Positions 52,073-60,209 of a stretch of DNA of 64,000 bases are shown here, piece by piece (the stretch's first letter is position 1; every line of letters starts with the position of its first letter). The translations under genes and the position numbers were made by a program. The DNA is from Bacillus massiliigorillae (lineage in GTDB: Bacteria; Bacillota; Bacilli; Bacillales; DSM-1321): NCBI RefSeq assembly GCF_000380245.2, contig NZ_HG428743.1:216252-280251 (forward strand). Direction: 5' to 3'. The notes under the pieces were generated by a model that saw only the letters and a list, made by a program, of their open reading frames with translations, did not search any database and was not told the DNA's origin.

Positions 52073-52491
52073 TCCCCCTACACTTTAAGTATAAAATCAC
52101 TAGAAGCATTCCTTCGATCTACTTCCTCTTCCATTTATACATTATATCAAAGCATCGCTTATCCTTACTAAAAACAAACATCAAGAATTTAATAATTCTC
52201 GTAGTCTTACTCTCTCTCTTTTGTTCAATAGTTTCTTTGTTGTATTAATACGCGTATATTCTCTGTAGAGAGAGTAATATTGTTTTGAAGTATAATGCAA
52301 AATTATCAATTATAATTTTTACATGAGAATTTATATAGGAAGTAAAATGTACTTTTACTTTTGAATTAAATTTTATCGAAATGGGAATATATACATCCGA
52401 AGTCGTTTTTTGCTTATTATAACTAAATAAATGCTTCATTCAGCTCTCATATTCATTTGTGAAAAAATGATCATTATTTTTAAAAACACTA
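52073..52491. other. AT-rich spacer upstream of ahpC
   Basis: No gene with a ribosome site; a 64-codon minus-strand frame (52245-52439) looks random. The divergent menA and ahpC promoters must lie here; only the ahpC one is clear (52492). Confidence 0.45.
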
Positions 52492-52522
52492 TTGACTAAT
52501 TACTAAATTATAATTATTATAA
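52492..52522 (+). promoter_or_regulatory. Promoter with PerR box before ahpC
   Basis: TTGACT (52492-52497), 17-bp spacer, TATTAT (52515-52520). TTATAATTATTATAA at 52508-52522 is a perfect match to the PerR box consensus and covers the -10. It predicts peroxide-induced expression of ahpC and the genes after it. Confidence 0.82.
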
Positions 52523-52565
52523 AGAAGTAATAAATATTACTTCAACATCAGGAGGAATTTACATA

Positions 52566-53129
52566 ATGTCATATATAAATAAACAAGTAGAAAATTTTAC
52601 TGTTCAAGCATATCACGCAGGTGAATTTAAAGAGGTTACTCTAGAAGATACAAAAGGAAAATGGGCGGTATACTTTTTCTACCCAGCTGATTTTTCATTC
52701 GTTTGTCCGACAGAATTAGTAGATGTTCAAGATCATTACGAAACATTTAAAGAGATGAATTGTGAAATCTATTCAGTATCAACAGATACACACTATGTTC
52801 ATAAAGCATGGGCAGATGCGACTGATACAATCAAAAGAATCGAATACCCAATGCTAGCTGATCCTAGCCAAACTCTTTCAAAACAATTTGGGGTATTAGT
52901 AGAAGATGAAGGTGTAGCACTTCGTGGAACTTTTATTGTGAACCCTGAGGGTATGATTAAGGCTTATGAGGTTAATGATATGGGAATAGGCCGTAATGCT
53001 GAAGAGCTAGTTCGTAAAGTGCAAGCTGCACAATTCGTAGCAGAACACGGTGATAAAGTATGCCCAGCAAAATGGACGCCAGGTGAAGAGACACTTGAAC
53101 CAAGTTTAGACCTTGTTGGGAAAATCTAA
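52566..53129 (+). CDS. ahpC: Alkyl hydroperoxide reductase subunit C (peroxiredoxin)
   Basis: A 187-residue 2-Cys peroxiredoxin that reduces H2O2 and organic peroxides. Peroxidatic Cys47 in FSFVCPTELVD, resolving Cys in HGDKVCPAKWTPG near residue 166, and the GVLVEDEGVALRGTF signature. It normally works with the flavoprotein AhpF, which is not present here; the next genes are dps and a short ORF. GGAGG ribosome site. Under a PerR-box promoter. Confidence 0.96.
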   Translation: MSYINKQVENFTVQAYHAGEFKEVTLEDTKGKWAVYFFYPADFSFVCPTELVDVQDHYETFKEMNCEIYSVSTDTHYVHKAWADATDTIKRIEYPMLADPSQTLSKQFGVLVEDEGVALRGTFIVNPEGMIKAYEVNDMGIGRNAEELVRKVQAAQFVAEHGDKVCPAKWTPGEETLEPSLDLVGKI

Positions 53130-53191
53130 TATCGTCTTGTATATACTCATTTAAAAACCTATCAGAACAACCAAATCTAGGAGGAATTACT

Positions 53192-53629
53192 ATGTCAAAT
53201 CAATTACACTCATTAATGAATACACAACTAACAAACTGGACGGTGCTTTACACAAAGCTTCATAACTTCCATTGGTATGTAAAAGGACCACATTTCTTTA
53301 CACTACATGAAAAATTTGAAGAGTTCTACACAGAGACAGCTACTTATGTTGATGATATTGCAGAACGCTTATTAACAATTGGTGGACAGCCAGTTGGTAC
53401 ATTAAAAGAAACATTAAAAATGGCAACAATTCAAGAAGCAAACGGCTCAGAAAAAGCAGATGAAATGGTTCAAATCATTCTTGATGATTTTAAAATTATC
53501 GCTAAAGATATTGAAACGTTATTAGAAGCAGCTGAAGAAGCGCAAGATGAAGAAACTGGTGATTTATTCTTAGGCATTAAAGCTACACTAGAGAAAAACA
53601 TGTGGATGCTTCAAGCATATTTAGGATAG
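53192..53629 (+). CDS. dps: Dps/MrgA-type ferritin-like DNA protection protein
   Basis: A 145-residue Dps. The ferroxidase site spans the dimer interface: NFHWYVKGPHFFTLHEKFEEFY (His27-type ligand, Asp/Glu positions) and TYVDDIAERLLTIGG. It stores iron oxidised by peroxide and shields DNA. It lies 62 nt after ahpC with no terminator between, so it is probably on the same PerR-controlled transcript; the protein resembles B. subtilis MrgA, a PerR target. GGAGG ribosome site. Confidence 0.94.
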   Translation: MSNQLHSLMNTQLTNWTVLYTKLHNFHWYVKGPHFFTLHEKFEEFYTETATYVDDIAERLLTIGGQPVGTLKETLKMATIQEANGSEKADEMVQIILDDFKIIAKDIETLLEAAEEAQDEETGDLFLGIKATLEKNMWMLQAYLG

Positions 53630-53713
53630 AACGAACCAATAAAACAAGAACAAACAGAAATTAATCTAGAACATAAATATAAATACTACTTAATACGTCA
53701 AGGGGGAACAAAA

Positions 53714-53842
53714 ATGTATAATAATGAAAATCTTAAAACACAGTGGGAACAAATGGCTAGGGAACAAATGTTGGCAGAGAATAGATCGAAAGAAGAGATT
53801 GAATCTATTATCCGTCAAGCAAAACAACATGATAAATACTAA
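53714..53842 (+). CDS. 42-residue protein at end of the ahpC-dps transcript
   Basis: AAGGGGGAA lies 8 nt before ATG 53714. The 42-residue product is a charged amphipathic helix: MYNNENLKTQWEQMAREQML at the start, SKEEIESIIRQAKQHDKY at the end. A strong terminator begins 6 nt after its stop, with none before it, so it belongs to the peroxide-stress unit. No family recognised. Confidence 0.68.
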   Translation: MYNNENLKTQWEQMAREQMLAENRSKEEIESIIRQAKQHDKY

Positions 53843-53847
53843 AAAAG

Positions 53848-53886
53848 AGAAACTCCATTTTGAAAAAAAATCAAAATGGAGTTTCT
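53848..53886 (+). terminator. Terminator of the ahpC-dps operon
   Basis: AGAAACTCCATTTTGA and its perfect 16-bp complement with an A7 loop, followed by TTGTG. Confidence 0.88.
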
Positions 53887-54066
53887 TTGTGAATCAACCC
53901 AGTAAATCTTGTGTTTCGTAGATTTTATCTCTACTGACAAAAAAGATTTTGTTTGTCAGAAAGTTCATATTACAAAAGTACATTTTCTTTATCTATTAAA
54001 GAGACCTATGCACCTTCTATTAAAACAACATACCCTAAAGTATACTAACGAATGGTGGTGTTGTTT

Positions 54067-54156
54067 ATGTTTGGCTTTGATGGATGCTGTTGTAGAAGAC
54101 GTTGTTGTAGAAGAAGATGCTGTTGTAGAAGACGTTGCTGTAACTTCATTTGGTAA
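54067..54156 (+). CDS. 29-residue Cys/Arg-rich mini-protein
   Basis: ATG 54067 follows GGTGG (7 nt). The product begins MFGFDG and continues CCCRRR-CCRRR-CCCRRR-CC, ending NFIW. Ten of 29 residues are Cys and nine Arg. The DNA is built from TGTTGTAGAAGACGT repeats. A clear terminator follows at 54187. Small Cys/Arg- or Cys/Gly-rich peptides of this kind are typical of late sporulation genes in Bacillus, so a coat cross-linking role is inference. No named family recognised. Confidence 0.65.
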   Translation: MFGFDGCCCRRRCCRRRCCCRRRCCNFIW

Positions 54157-54186
54157 ATCACCGATAGATATTCATTCTAAATTTTG

Positions 54187-54214
54187 CAGCCATTTATGTG
54201 GCTGTTTTTTTATA
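54187..54214 (+). terminator. Terminator of the Cys/Arg mini-protein gene
   Basis: CAGCCA-TTTATG-TGGCTG followed by eight T, 31 nt after the stop. It supports transcription of the short ORF. Confidence 0.82.
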
Positions 54215-54305
54215 TTTGCATACTTCACCTATTTTTAATAACTTTTCACATTGATATAATTAAAAATTGATTGCAAATTGATAAAACATAATGAGGTGAG
54301 TTTAT

Positions 54306-54992
54306 TTGAAATTAAAAATTTCTCTGCTATTTATTTTATTATCTCTTGTCTTGGTAATCGTAATCTACATTTTTAACAAAGGAAAAGATATTAAAAATGT
54401 AGATAATATAACTAATCGACTCACTAAATCAATATCATTTGAAGAGTACATAAATAGTGCAAAAAGTGTTTACAAGTTCAAAGAAAATACAATACATATA
54501 AATCTAGAAAGTAATGGTTCTTTTGAAAATCTAGATTTAAATGAAAAACTTATTTTACTCGAATACTTTGCTAAGCAACTACGTTATTTTATCCATATTG
54601 GAATGGATACTATATCTTCACAAAATGTAAAAATCACTATTGAAACAATCACAAAGAATAATGAATTTCAAGTTATGAATGAGGTTCCATATAAAAAAGC
54701 ATACGAGGCGAGTGAAAGTACATTTTTTATTAATGGTAAATATAATAAAACAAGCCGTTTATTAAGGATGGCTATACACAATGAGATAGCTAAAGATCCT
54801 AACAGTGCACATGAACTTGAAATTATAGATTATGCAAAATATATTTATAATCTCATCACTAGCAATGGGAAATATTACGATTATGAAAGAGATACACCAA
54901 TTATACTAGATGCCATTCAAGAGAAATACGGTGTTACACTTGAAGAATTCGATGAAATATATATGAAACATTACCTTAATTTAGATTTATAA
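54306..54992 (+). CDS. Membrane-anchored protein of unrecognised family (paralogue C)
   Basis: A 228-residue protein with an N-terminal membrane segment (residues 5-24). Shared features with A (24236) and B (33768): NLDLNEKLILLEYFAKQLRY (about 78-97), SNGKYYDYERDTPIILD (about 192) and EFDEIYMKHYLNLDL at the end. TTG start with GAGGTGAG 6 nt upstream. Followed by the hairpin TGCTCCTT/AAGGAGCA with a T-run (54999-55030). Function unknown; closest relative of B by motif. Confidence 0.68.
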   Translation: MKLKISLLFILLSLVLVIVIYIFNKGKDIKNVDNITNRLTKSISFEEYINSAKSVYKFKENTIHINLESNGSFENLDLNEKLILLEYFAKQLRYFIHIGMDTISSQNVKITIETITKNNEFQVMNEVPYKKAYEASESTFFINGKYNKTSRLLRMAIHNEIAKDPNSAHELEIIDYAKYIYNLITSNGKYYDYERDTPIILDAIQEKYGVTLEEFDEIYMKHYLNLDL

Positions 54993-54998
54993 CTTTTC

Positions 54999-55030
54999 CT
55001 ATGCTCCTTTTCTAAGGAGCATCTTTTTTT
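54999..55030 (+). terminator. Terminator of paralogue C
   Basis: ATGCTCCTT-TTCT-AAGGAGCAT then CTTTTTTT. Confidence 0.82.
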
Positions 55031-55120
55031 ACAATTGATAAGTTTCAATCCTTCTAAGTCCTACATACGAAATTTAAGTTTCATATTTAGCCCTTGTTTC
55101 CTCAGAATATGTCCTAAAAT

Positions 55121-55229
55121 CTTCTTTCACTATTCTGCGCCGTTTGTTGCATAAGAAAAAGCTGTCTAAATGACAGCCTTACTCCTCTACTAAAACACCT
55201 GTTTGTTAAATTCATTTATTCACACTAAC
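55121..55229. repeat. Dispersed terminator-associated repeat, best-preserved copy
   Basis: CTTTCACTATTCTGCGCCGTTTGTTGCATAAGAAAAA, perfect hairpin GCTGTC-TAAAT-GACAGC, CTTACTCCTCTACTAAA, then ACACCTGTTTGTTAAATTCA and TATTCACAC. The two flanking modules (GCGCCGTTTGTTGCAT and ACACCTGTTTGTTAAA) resemble each other. It follows the minus-strand gene ending at 55263. Confidence 0.85.
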
Positions 55230-55262
55230 AAGCTACGTCCCTCTTAGACCATTGGCAAAAAC

Positions 55263-55454
55263 TCAGTAAATGGTATTAAAGCACCACACAATAAGAATGA
55301 TACTCACTACCCCCCAAGCTATATTTCCTATTATCCACCAAACTATAGATTGAGTAGTTGCACTTTTCTTACTTTCCATATTTCTTTTTATAAAAATGAG
55401 AACCACAAATCCGGTTATGATGAAACCAATAGTTAACCAAAGTAATAAGTACAC
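55263..55454 (-). CDS. Small hypothetical membrane protein
   Basis: A 63-residue protein with two membrane segments (residues ~2-23 and ~40-60) joined by KRNMESKKSATTQSIVWW. GTG start with AGAAGGGA upstream. Not recognised. A copy of the dispersed repeat ends the gene. Confidence 0.58.
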   Translation of the reverse strand: MYLLLWLTIGFIITGFVVLIFIKRNMESKKSATTQSIVWWIIGNIAWGVVSIILIVWCFNTIY

Positions 55455-55601
55455 TTTAGATCCCTTCTTTTTAGGAGCTTCCCTTCACAATTATTATATT
55501 TTAACATAAATATCCAACTACCTTCTTCTCTATAATAATCCATATGTTTAACATTGATAATCTTCAATAGAGAAATCCTCTTTGATTGCTTCTACTTTAA
55601 A

Positions 55602-56711
55602 TCAAAGAATAGCAAGCCCTTGCGATCCAAGGTAAGAAAGGTTAGTCCAAGCAGCTACCTGCAATCTAACTAGACTCCCATCATCTTGAATAGAAAAAAC
55701 AGAGACCGTACCCTGGTTTCCGTTAAGGGTGTAAAAATGCCGTCCATCTTTACTCACTCTAACATCCATCGGCAGTCCTGGAGCCGTTCCTGGCGGTGTA
55801 CTGGTAATATGCCCTACTACCGACAGTTCTCCATTGGGAGTGATTTGATAGGCGGAAATGGTGCCACTTAAGGTATTGGTAATGTATGCAAAGCGCTTAT
55901 CCCTTGTTGCTACAACCCAACATGCGGTTTGATATCCGTTTGGTACAGAGCCACTGATCACATGAAGGCTCCCGTTGTCACTCATTGAATAAGATGAAAG
56001 GGCATTTGATTTTGCTTCAGTCACTAAGAGGATTTCAGGGGATACAAAATAAGCGCCCAATGGTCCTTGACCATAAGAGTCATTAACGATTGGTTCTGTA
56101 ACCTTACCATCTTCATTTACACGGAATACACTGAGATAGTTTGATGTAAACTCGGATACAAGGAGTTTTCTACCATCACGAGTGAAGAGAACTTGAGCAG
56201 GCTGAGCATTAAAAGTACTAAGAGAATGGGTAGATCCAGGAATTTGAGTAAGGCGTCCATTATTATCTATACGAAAAGCTGTAATATTAGAGGAGAAATT
56301 ATTAGCCTCATTGCCTACATTAGCAACATAGACAAGATTACCAAATACATCTACGGTATTAGGCTGAGCACCTCCCGATGGCTTCACATCCGCAAGAACG
56401 GGTACACCGGTATCAGTAATGATAAAACTGCTGATACTATGGTTACCCGCATTCACCGCAAGCAGCCAACGTCCATCACGGGATAAAGTTAAGGCCCCTT
56501 GTGATGTAAGTGGATCAATACCATCGTTTGTCGTTGCGGTGGAGACCTCCTTTGTGCCAGTACCTCTATCATAAGTTGGGTAGGAACCAACAAATGTAAG
56601 CAGCCCATTCATATCCCTGTAAAAAGTAATGATTTGATTCATTACTTCATTATTGGTCATCATGTAAACCATACTCGCCTTCACACGGAAAGGTTCATTG
56701 ATTATTTGCAT
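55602..56711 (-). CDS. Lactonase-family seven-bladed beta-propeller protein
   Basis: A 369-residue protein of the 6-phosphogluconolactonase/YVTN propeller family. Repeated blades read GALTLSRDGRWLLAVNAGNHSISSF, AQPAQVLFTRDGRKLLVSEFTSNYLSVF, MDVRVSKDGRHFYTLNGNQGTVSVF. No signal peptide is evident. Whether it is a true lactonase is uncertain, as many relatives have unknown substrates. AAAGGAGG ribosome site. Codon use is more G+C-rich than neighbours, possibly acquired. Confidence 0.83.
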   Translation of the reverse strand: MQIINEPFRVKASMVYMMTNNEVMNQIITFYRDMNGLLTFVGSYPTYDRGTGTKEVSTATTNDGIDPLTSQGALTLSRDGRWLLAVNAGNHSISSFIITDTGVPVLADVKPSGGAQPNTVDVFGNLVYVANVGNEANNFSSNITAFRIDNNGRLTQIPGSTHSLSTFNAQPAQVLFTRDGRKLLVSEFTSNYLSVFRVNEDGKVTEPIVNDSYGQGPLGAYFVSPEILLVTEAKSNALSSYSMSDNGSLHVISGSVPNGYQTACWVVATRDKRFAYITNTLSGTISAYQITPNGELSVVGHITSTPPGTAPGLPMDVRVSKDGRHFYTLNGNQGTVSVFSIQDDGSLVRLQVAAWTNLSYLGSQGLAIL

Positions 56712-56799
56712 TTTATACCCAACCTCCTTTCATAGTTTTATATGGTGTTTCTCCCTCTTACATTCCCCAAAATGATACAAATTGAATAGTCTAACCTTT

Positions 56800-56835
56800 A
56801 GCAACAAAAAAAGACTGTAAAATAGCAGTCCTTTA
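56800..56835 (-). terminator. Terminator of the WYL regulator gene
   Basis: GACTGTAAAATAGCAGTC hairpin with a seven-base minus-strand T-run, 75 nt past the stop. Confidence 0.68.
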
Positions 56836-56909
56836 ATTACAATAAACATGTTTAAAAGGGTAACTAGCAACCGGCAAACAAAACTGATTCACTCTATAAT
56901 TAGTAATCC

Positions 56910-57872
56910 TTATGGGTAAGATAAACATACTCTCTCTTGTATCCCTTCTAAGACTTCTTTTGGTACTTCCTTAAACTTGATATCTTGACCTAGGAAAAGG
57001 AGCCAATTTATAATTTCGGTCAATTCTTCAGGATTAGTAACATTAATATAAGTCCTTAAAATACCTGTTGTTTGGTAAGGATTCGTATAGGCAATTGATA
57101 GTTTTAACGGATGGTATTTTTTGAACTGATTTATCGCCTTCGGACCAAGTTCAATGACGAGGTTAATTACTTCTTCCTGCTTACTAAGTTTCTCTAAAAT
57201 TTGTTTCTTACTTAATCTTTTATCCGTAAGGTATGGTTTGACATCCGTTAAATGATCGACAGAGAAAATCTGTCTCTTATTATCCTTTAAGTCAAATCCC
57301 TCAATCAACCAATAGCCTTTTTCATGATAAAGGTGCAAGAGATAAATTGGATAAATCTTCGTTTCCTTCTCTTCTTTGATCGATATCAATAAATATCTAT
57401 CCAAAAGAAGAATTTGAATGAGTTTTTCTAACACTGGATGAGGTAGGTCTGATAATTCAAGGAGGTCAGGATTATTAGGGTTGGTCCCTTCAAAAAGCAA
57501 AATTTGATTTAAAAGAACAAGGTCATCTTGCTGGTTTGCGGAGATGAGGCCAAGTAACTTTTCAGCTAAAGACTGTCGACTTTTTAAATAAGGGAGTTGT
57601 TTATTTCTTGTGGCCATAAAGGCAATAAACAAAGCTTTAATTTCATTATCGGTAAAGCGAACAGTGGGCAACACAGAGTTATTCATGACAAAATAACCCC
57701 CATCCCTCCCAACTTCAGCGACAAGTGGCATCCCCATAGCTTCAATTTCTCTTATATCTCTAATAGCTGTCGAACGAGAAATATTAAATTCTTTCATGAT
57801 TTCAGAAATGGTAAAGTGGGAGCGATTGTTGATATATCGCATGATGATATTAATTCGTTCAATTTTTTTCAT
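56910..57872 (-). CDS. YafY/DeoR-type HTH and WYL-domain regulator
   Basis: A 320-residue regulator. The HTH_11 domain (residues ~1-60, FTISEIMKEFNISRSTAIRDIREIEAMGMPLVAEVGRDGGYF) is followed by a PafC-like linker and a WYL-type domain (YHEKGYWLIEGFDLKDNKRQIFSVDHLTDVKPY) and WCX region. WYL domains sense nucleic acids or small ligands. TAGGAGG ribosome site. Divergent from a GyrI-like gene, with a 7-bp palindrome between them, so mutual control is probable. Confidence 0.87.
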   Translation of the reverse strand: MKKIERINIIMRYINNRSHFTISEIMKEFNISRSTAIRDIREIEAMGMPLVAEVGRDGGYFVMNNSVLPTVRFTDNEIKALFIAFMATRNKQLPYLKSRQSLAEKLLGLISANQQDDLVLLNQILLFEGTNPNNPDLLELSDLPHPVLEKLIQILLLDRYLLISIKEEKETKIYPIYLLHLYHEKGYWLIEGFDLKDNKRQIFSVDHLTDVKPYLTDKRLSKKQILEKLSKQEEVINLVIELGPKAINQFKKYHPLKLSIAYTNPYQTTGILRTYINVTNPEELTEIINWLLFLGQDIKFKEVPKEVLEGIQERVCLSYP

Positions 57873-57883
57873 TGGGTCCTCCT

Positions 57884-57910
57884 AAATAGTATCATTTTTT
57901 GACACTATTT
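57884..57910. promoter_or_regulatory. Palindromic operator between WYL regulator and GyrI-like gene
   Basis: AAATAGT (57884-57890) and ACTATTT (57904-57910), perfect arms around a 13-nt centre that also carries TCA/TGA symmetry. It lies 12 nt upstream of the regulator start and 73 nt before the divergent gene. Confidence 0.6.
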
Positions 57911-57983
57911 AAGGCTATTATAAACTCATCAAGTGAAAAGACAAATCATTTGATTAATTTTCAAAAAGAGGCAGGTTTTGAAC

Positions 57984-58463
57984 ATGGAAAAGTATACTCT
58001 AGAAGAAAAAGATGCATTCATCGTTTTAGGTATTGGAACTGAGATTACAAGCGATTATACAGACTTTGCTGGCATAAATAAGGAAAAGGCAGACTTTTGG
58101 TCAGCCATCAAACAAGATGGAAGACTTAATAAGTTGAAATCCATAGCTGAAAATGACTACATTTTTGCCGTAAACGAAGCAGTAAATAACAAGATGATGC
58201 ACTATGCTGGTGTCATGACAGATGCATCAATAGAAGAAGCATCCAGAGAGATTCAATTCCCTAAGGGGCAATATCTAGTTGTTAAAGGAGAAGGACAGAC
58301 GGCAGATGAATTGAGTAACAAGCTTACTGGTATTGCCTTTGGACAAGTCTTGCCAGAAGTAAAGAATTTTGCCTATGTCGGCGGACCTAATGCAACAGTT
58401 GAGATGGGGATACGAGATGGCTTAGTATTTGGTGAAATGTGGATTCCTGTTGTTAAGAAGTAG
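57984..58463 (+). CDS. GyrI-like / effector-binding domain protein
   Basis: A soluble 159-residue protein of the GyrI/AraC-effector-binding fold: two repeats of a strand-helix-strand unit, with KADFWSAIKQDGRLNKL, YAGVMTDASIEEASREIQFPKGQYLVVKGEG and VEMGIRDGLVFGEMWIPVVKK. Stand-alone members bind small lipophilic compounds or act as gyrase-inhibitor-like proteins. A stand-alone partner of the divergent WYL regulator fits a ligand-binding or detox target (inference). Start could be ATG 57984 or TTG 57978. Confidence 0.82.
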   Translation: MEKYTLEEKDAFIVLGIGTEITSDYTDFAGINKEKADFWSAIKQDGRLNKLKSIAENDYIFAVNEAVNNKMMHYAGVMTDASIEEASREIQFPKGQYLVVKGEGQTADELSNKLTGIAFGQVLPEVKNFAYVGGPNATVEMGIRDGLVFGEMWIPVVKK

Positions 58464-58499
58464 ACAAAAATGATAGTGGAGAAATTCATCCATATGCTT

Positions 58500-58528
58500 A
58501 AAAGATACCTTTTATTAGGTATCTTTTT
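58500..58528. terminator. Bidirectional terminator
   Basis: AAAAGATACCT-TTTATT-AGGTATCTTTT between the convergent GyrI-like and NTF2-like genes. Confidence 0.85.
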
Positions 58529-58939
58529 TCATTTCACTTCAATTACATAAGAAGTACATTCTTTTATTTTAGAATTATTACGTGAACTACTAAATCTGTA
58601 CACATTACAGAATGCATAGCTCTTTTTATTTTCAAACAATAAGGAACCATTCACAGAACCGTCGTAACCGTGAGCAATAAATTTACTAATTTCTAGTTCT
58701 GTTACTAGATTATTTTGCATTTGTTTTACTGTTTGGACGAAATTTTCTTTTCCTTGAATGAGCTTGTGACCTATTATATTCCAACAAAAATCATCCGTGA
58801 TATTATCAATAATAAACTCCATATTGTTTCTAGCAAAAGAAATGGTTAATTCCTTTAGAAAATTCTTTTTAGGTGCATTGCCACAATCATCTGGGCAAAT
58901 TATTTTTACGTCATCGTTTTGATAATTTGAACTAGACAT
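58529..58939 (-). CDS. NTF2-like (SnoaL/DUF4440-type) protein
   Basis: A 136-residue protein of the NTF2-like fold: NNMEFIIDNITDDFCWNIIGHKLIQGKENFVQTVKQM, EISKFIAHGYDGSVNGSLLFENKKSYAFCNVYRF, ending in a strand CTSYVIEVK. Such proteins include ketosteroid isomerase-like enzymes and small-molecule binders. Catalytic residues cannot be assigned. GAGGTATA precedes the ATG. Confidence 0.77.
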   Translation of the reverse strand: MSSSNYQNDDVKIICPDDCGNAPKKNFLKELTISFARNNMEFIIDNITDDFCWNIIGHKLIQGKENFVQTVKQMQNNLVTELEISKFIAHGYDGSVNGSLLFENKKSYAFCNVYRFSSSRNNSKIKECTSYVIEVK

Positions 58940-58995
58940 TTTTTATACCTCAGTTTGTTTAAATTCTATATCGTATGAGATGTATTACGTAGTTT

Positions 58996-59181
58996 TCACT
59001 TTTTATTCTTATTAATTATATCCTCTAGCTCTTTTATTCTTTGACTATTGTTAGTTATCATTCCAAACAATATCCCAAACATAATGCCTATCCCTAGACC
59101 AAGTGGTGCTAAATGAAATTGACCAAATAGTAGAAACCCCAACAAACCAGCAACTGTCATATATAGAAACGTCATATTCAT
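58996..59181 (-). CDS. Small hypothetical membrane protein
   Basis: A 61-residue protein with two close membrane segments (FLYMTVAGLLGFLLFG, LGLGIGIMFGILFGM) and a short polar tail (NNSQRIKELEDIINKNKK). Start ATG 59181 or 59175 after AAGGAG. Not recognised; resembles small membrane proteins found next to many Bacillus genes. Confidence 0.58.
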   Translation of the reverse strand: MNMTFLYMTVAGLLGFLLFGQFHLAPLGLGIGIMFGILFGMITNNSQRIKELEDIINKNKK

Positions 59182-59358
59182 TAAGCTCCTTTCAATTATC
59201 TGCGAACAAATATATATAATCCAAACATAATCTTCAAAAAACATCGTTCATCTGCCGTTCATATTCCTTTTATATACTGAGCTCAAACAGTAATTATTAA
59301 TAATTCATTTGCTTCAAGGTAACACTGTTTAGATTAATTAAAAAAGTGAGTGATTTGA

Positions 59359-59733
59359 ATGCTTGTATTAGCAATTATATTCATTACGGCAGCATTATTA
59401 TTTTATTCTGTGGGAGTATGGTCAGAGAAATTTCAAAATATATTAAAACCATGGCATGTAATCATTTTTTGGTTAGGATTAGTGTTCGACACTATTGGAA
59501 CAACTATAATGGAAAAAATGGCATTGGAAGGATCTCTATTTAGCTTCCATGGTATAACTGGTTTATTAGCCATTTTATTAATGTTATTCCATGCTATCTG
59601 GGCAACAATTGTTTTGATTAAAAAGGATAAAGTTATGATGGTAAAATTTCATAAATTAAGTATCATTGTTTGGTTATTATGGTTAATTCCTTATATATCA
59701 GGAATGATTTATGGAATGACAAATAATTTTTAA
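59359..59733 (+). CDS. HsmA family membrane protein
   Basis: A 124-residue protein with four membrane segments. WHVIIFWLGLVFDTIGTTIMEKMA and FHGITGLLAILLMLFHAIWA match the HsmA (TIGR03987) family. Some relatives are small multidrug-resistance-like or heat-shock-linked membrane proteins; function is not firmly known. A GTGAG site lies upstream and a strong bidirectional hairpin follows. Confidence 0.82.
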   Translation: MLVLAIIFITAALLFYSVGVWSEKFQNILKPWHVIIFWLGLVFDTIGTTIMEKMALEGSLFSFHGITGLLAILLMLFHAIWATIVLIKKDKVMMVKFHKLSIIVWLLWLIPYISGMIYGMTNNF

Positions 59734-59784
59734 TATAATTGATTACAACACCCTTAGCTTAGTTAGGTTACGTTGTTGAGAATA

Positions 59785-59821
59785 AAATGACCACGCATAT
59801 TGAATATATGTGTGGTCATTT
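59785..59821. terminator. Bidirectional terminator
   Basis: AAATGACCACGCATAT and ATATGTGTGGTCATTT arms with a single mismatch, past the HsmA gene. The left-hand repeat module CTCAACCGTTTGTTCCATAAGAAA follows at 59838-59861. Confidence 0.8.
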
Positions 59822-59900
59822 ACTTTTCTAAAACTATCCTCAACCGTTTGTTCCATAAGAAACGAACACGAAAGTTATGTACCGTTAGTAAATATTTATA

Positions 59901-60209
59901 TCAGCTAACCATTGTTTTTTTCGAAAGAATATCTTTAATTGCACCTATAATTCCAGGTACAAGAAGTACAATACCAAAAAAGACTGTAAATAAGTTGAAG
60001 TGTGTTGTTTCATAAAAAGAAAACCACTCTCTAAAAATTGAAGACTCAGCAATTCTTCCAAATAACGTTCCATCAATATCCTTCAAATTAGGTATCCACC
60101 CAGTTATCTCAAATGTAATGAAAAATATTTGTGACAATAAAAATGTACCAATAAGAGATACCCATGGCCTTTTGAAAAATGGTATTGGATTCTTTGGTTT
60201 ATCAGCCAA
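59901..60209 (-). CDS. YfzA-like membrane protein
   Basis: A 102-residue protein. PFFKRPWVSLIGTFLLSQIFFI at the start, a polar central loop, and a second membrane segment LFTVFFGIVLLVPGIIGAIK. It resembles YfzA-type Bacillus proteins of unknown function. TTG start with AAGGAGG 8-9 nt upstream. Confidence 0.65.
   Translation of the reverse strand: MADKPKNPIPFFKRPWVSLIGTFLLSQIFFITFEITGWIPNLKDIDGTLFGRIAESSIFREWFSFYETTHFNLFTVFFGIVLLVPGIIGAIKDILSKKTMVS

Noticed and set aside
52245..52439. 64-codon minus-strand frame between menA and ahpC
   Set aside because: No ribosome site, random composition, and the region is expected to be promoter DNA.
53909..54238. 109-codon plus-strand frame ahead of paralogue C
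   Set aside because: No ribosome site, and it runs through a terminator; the nested 29-codon Cys/Arg frame in another register has a start site and a terminator behind it.
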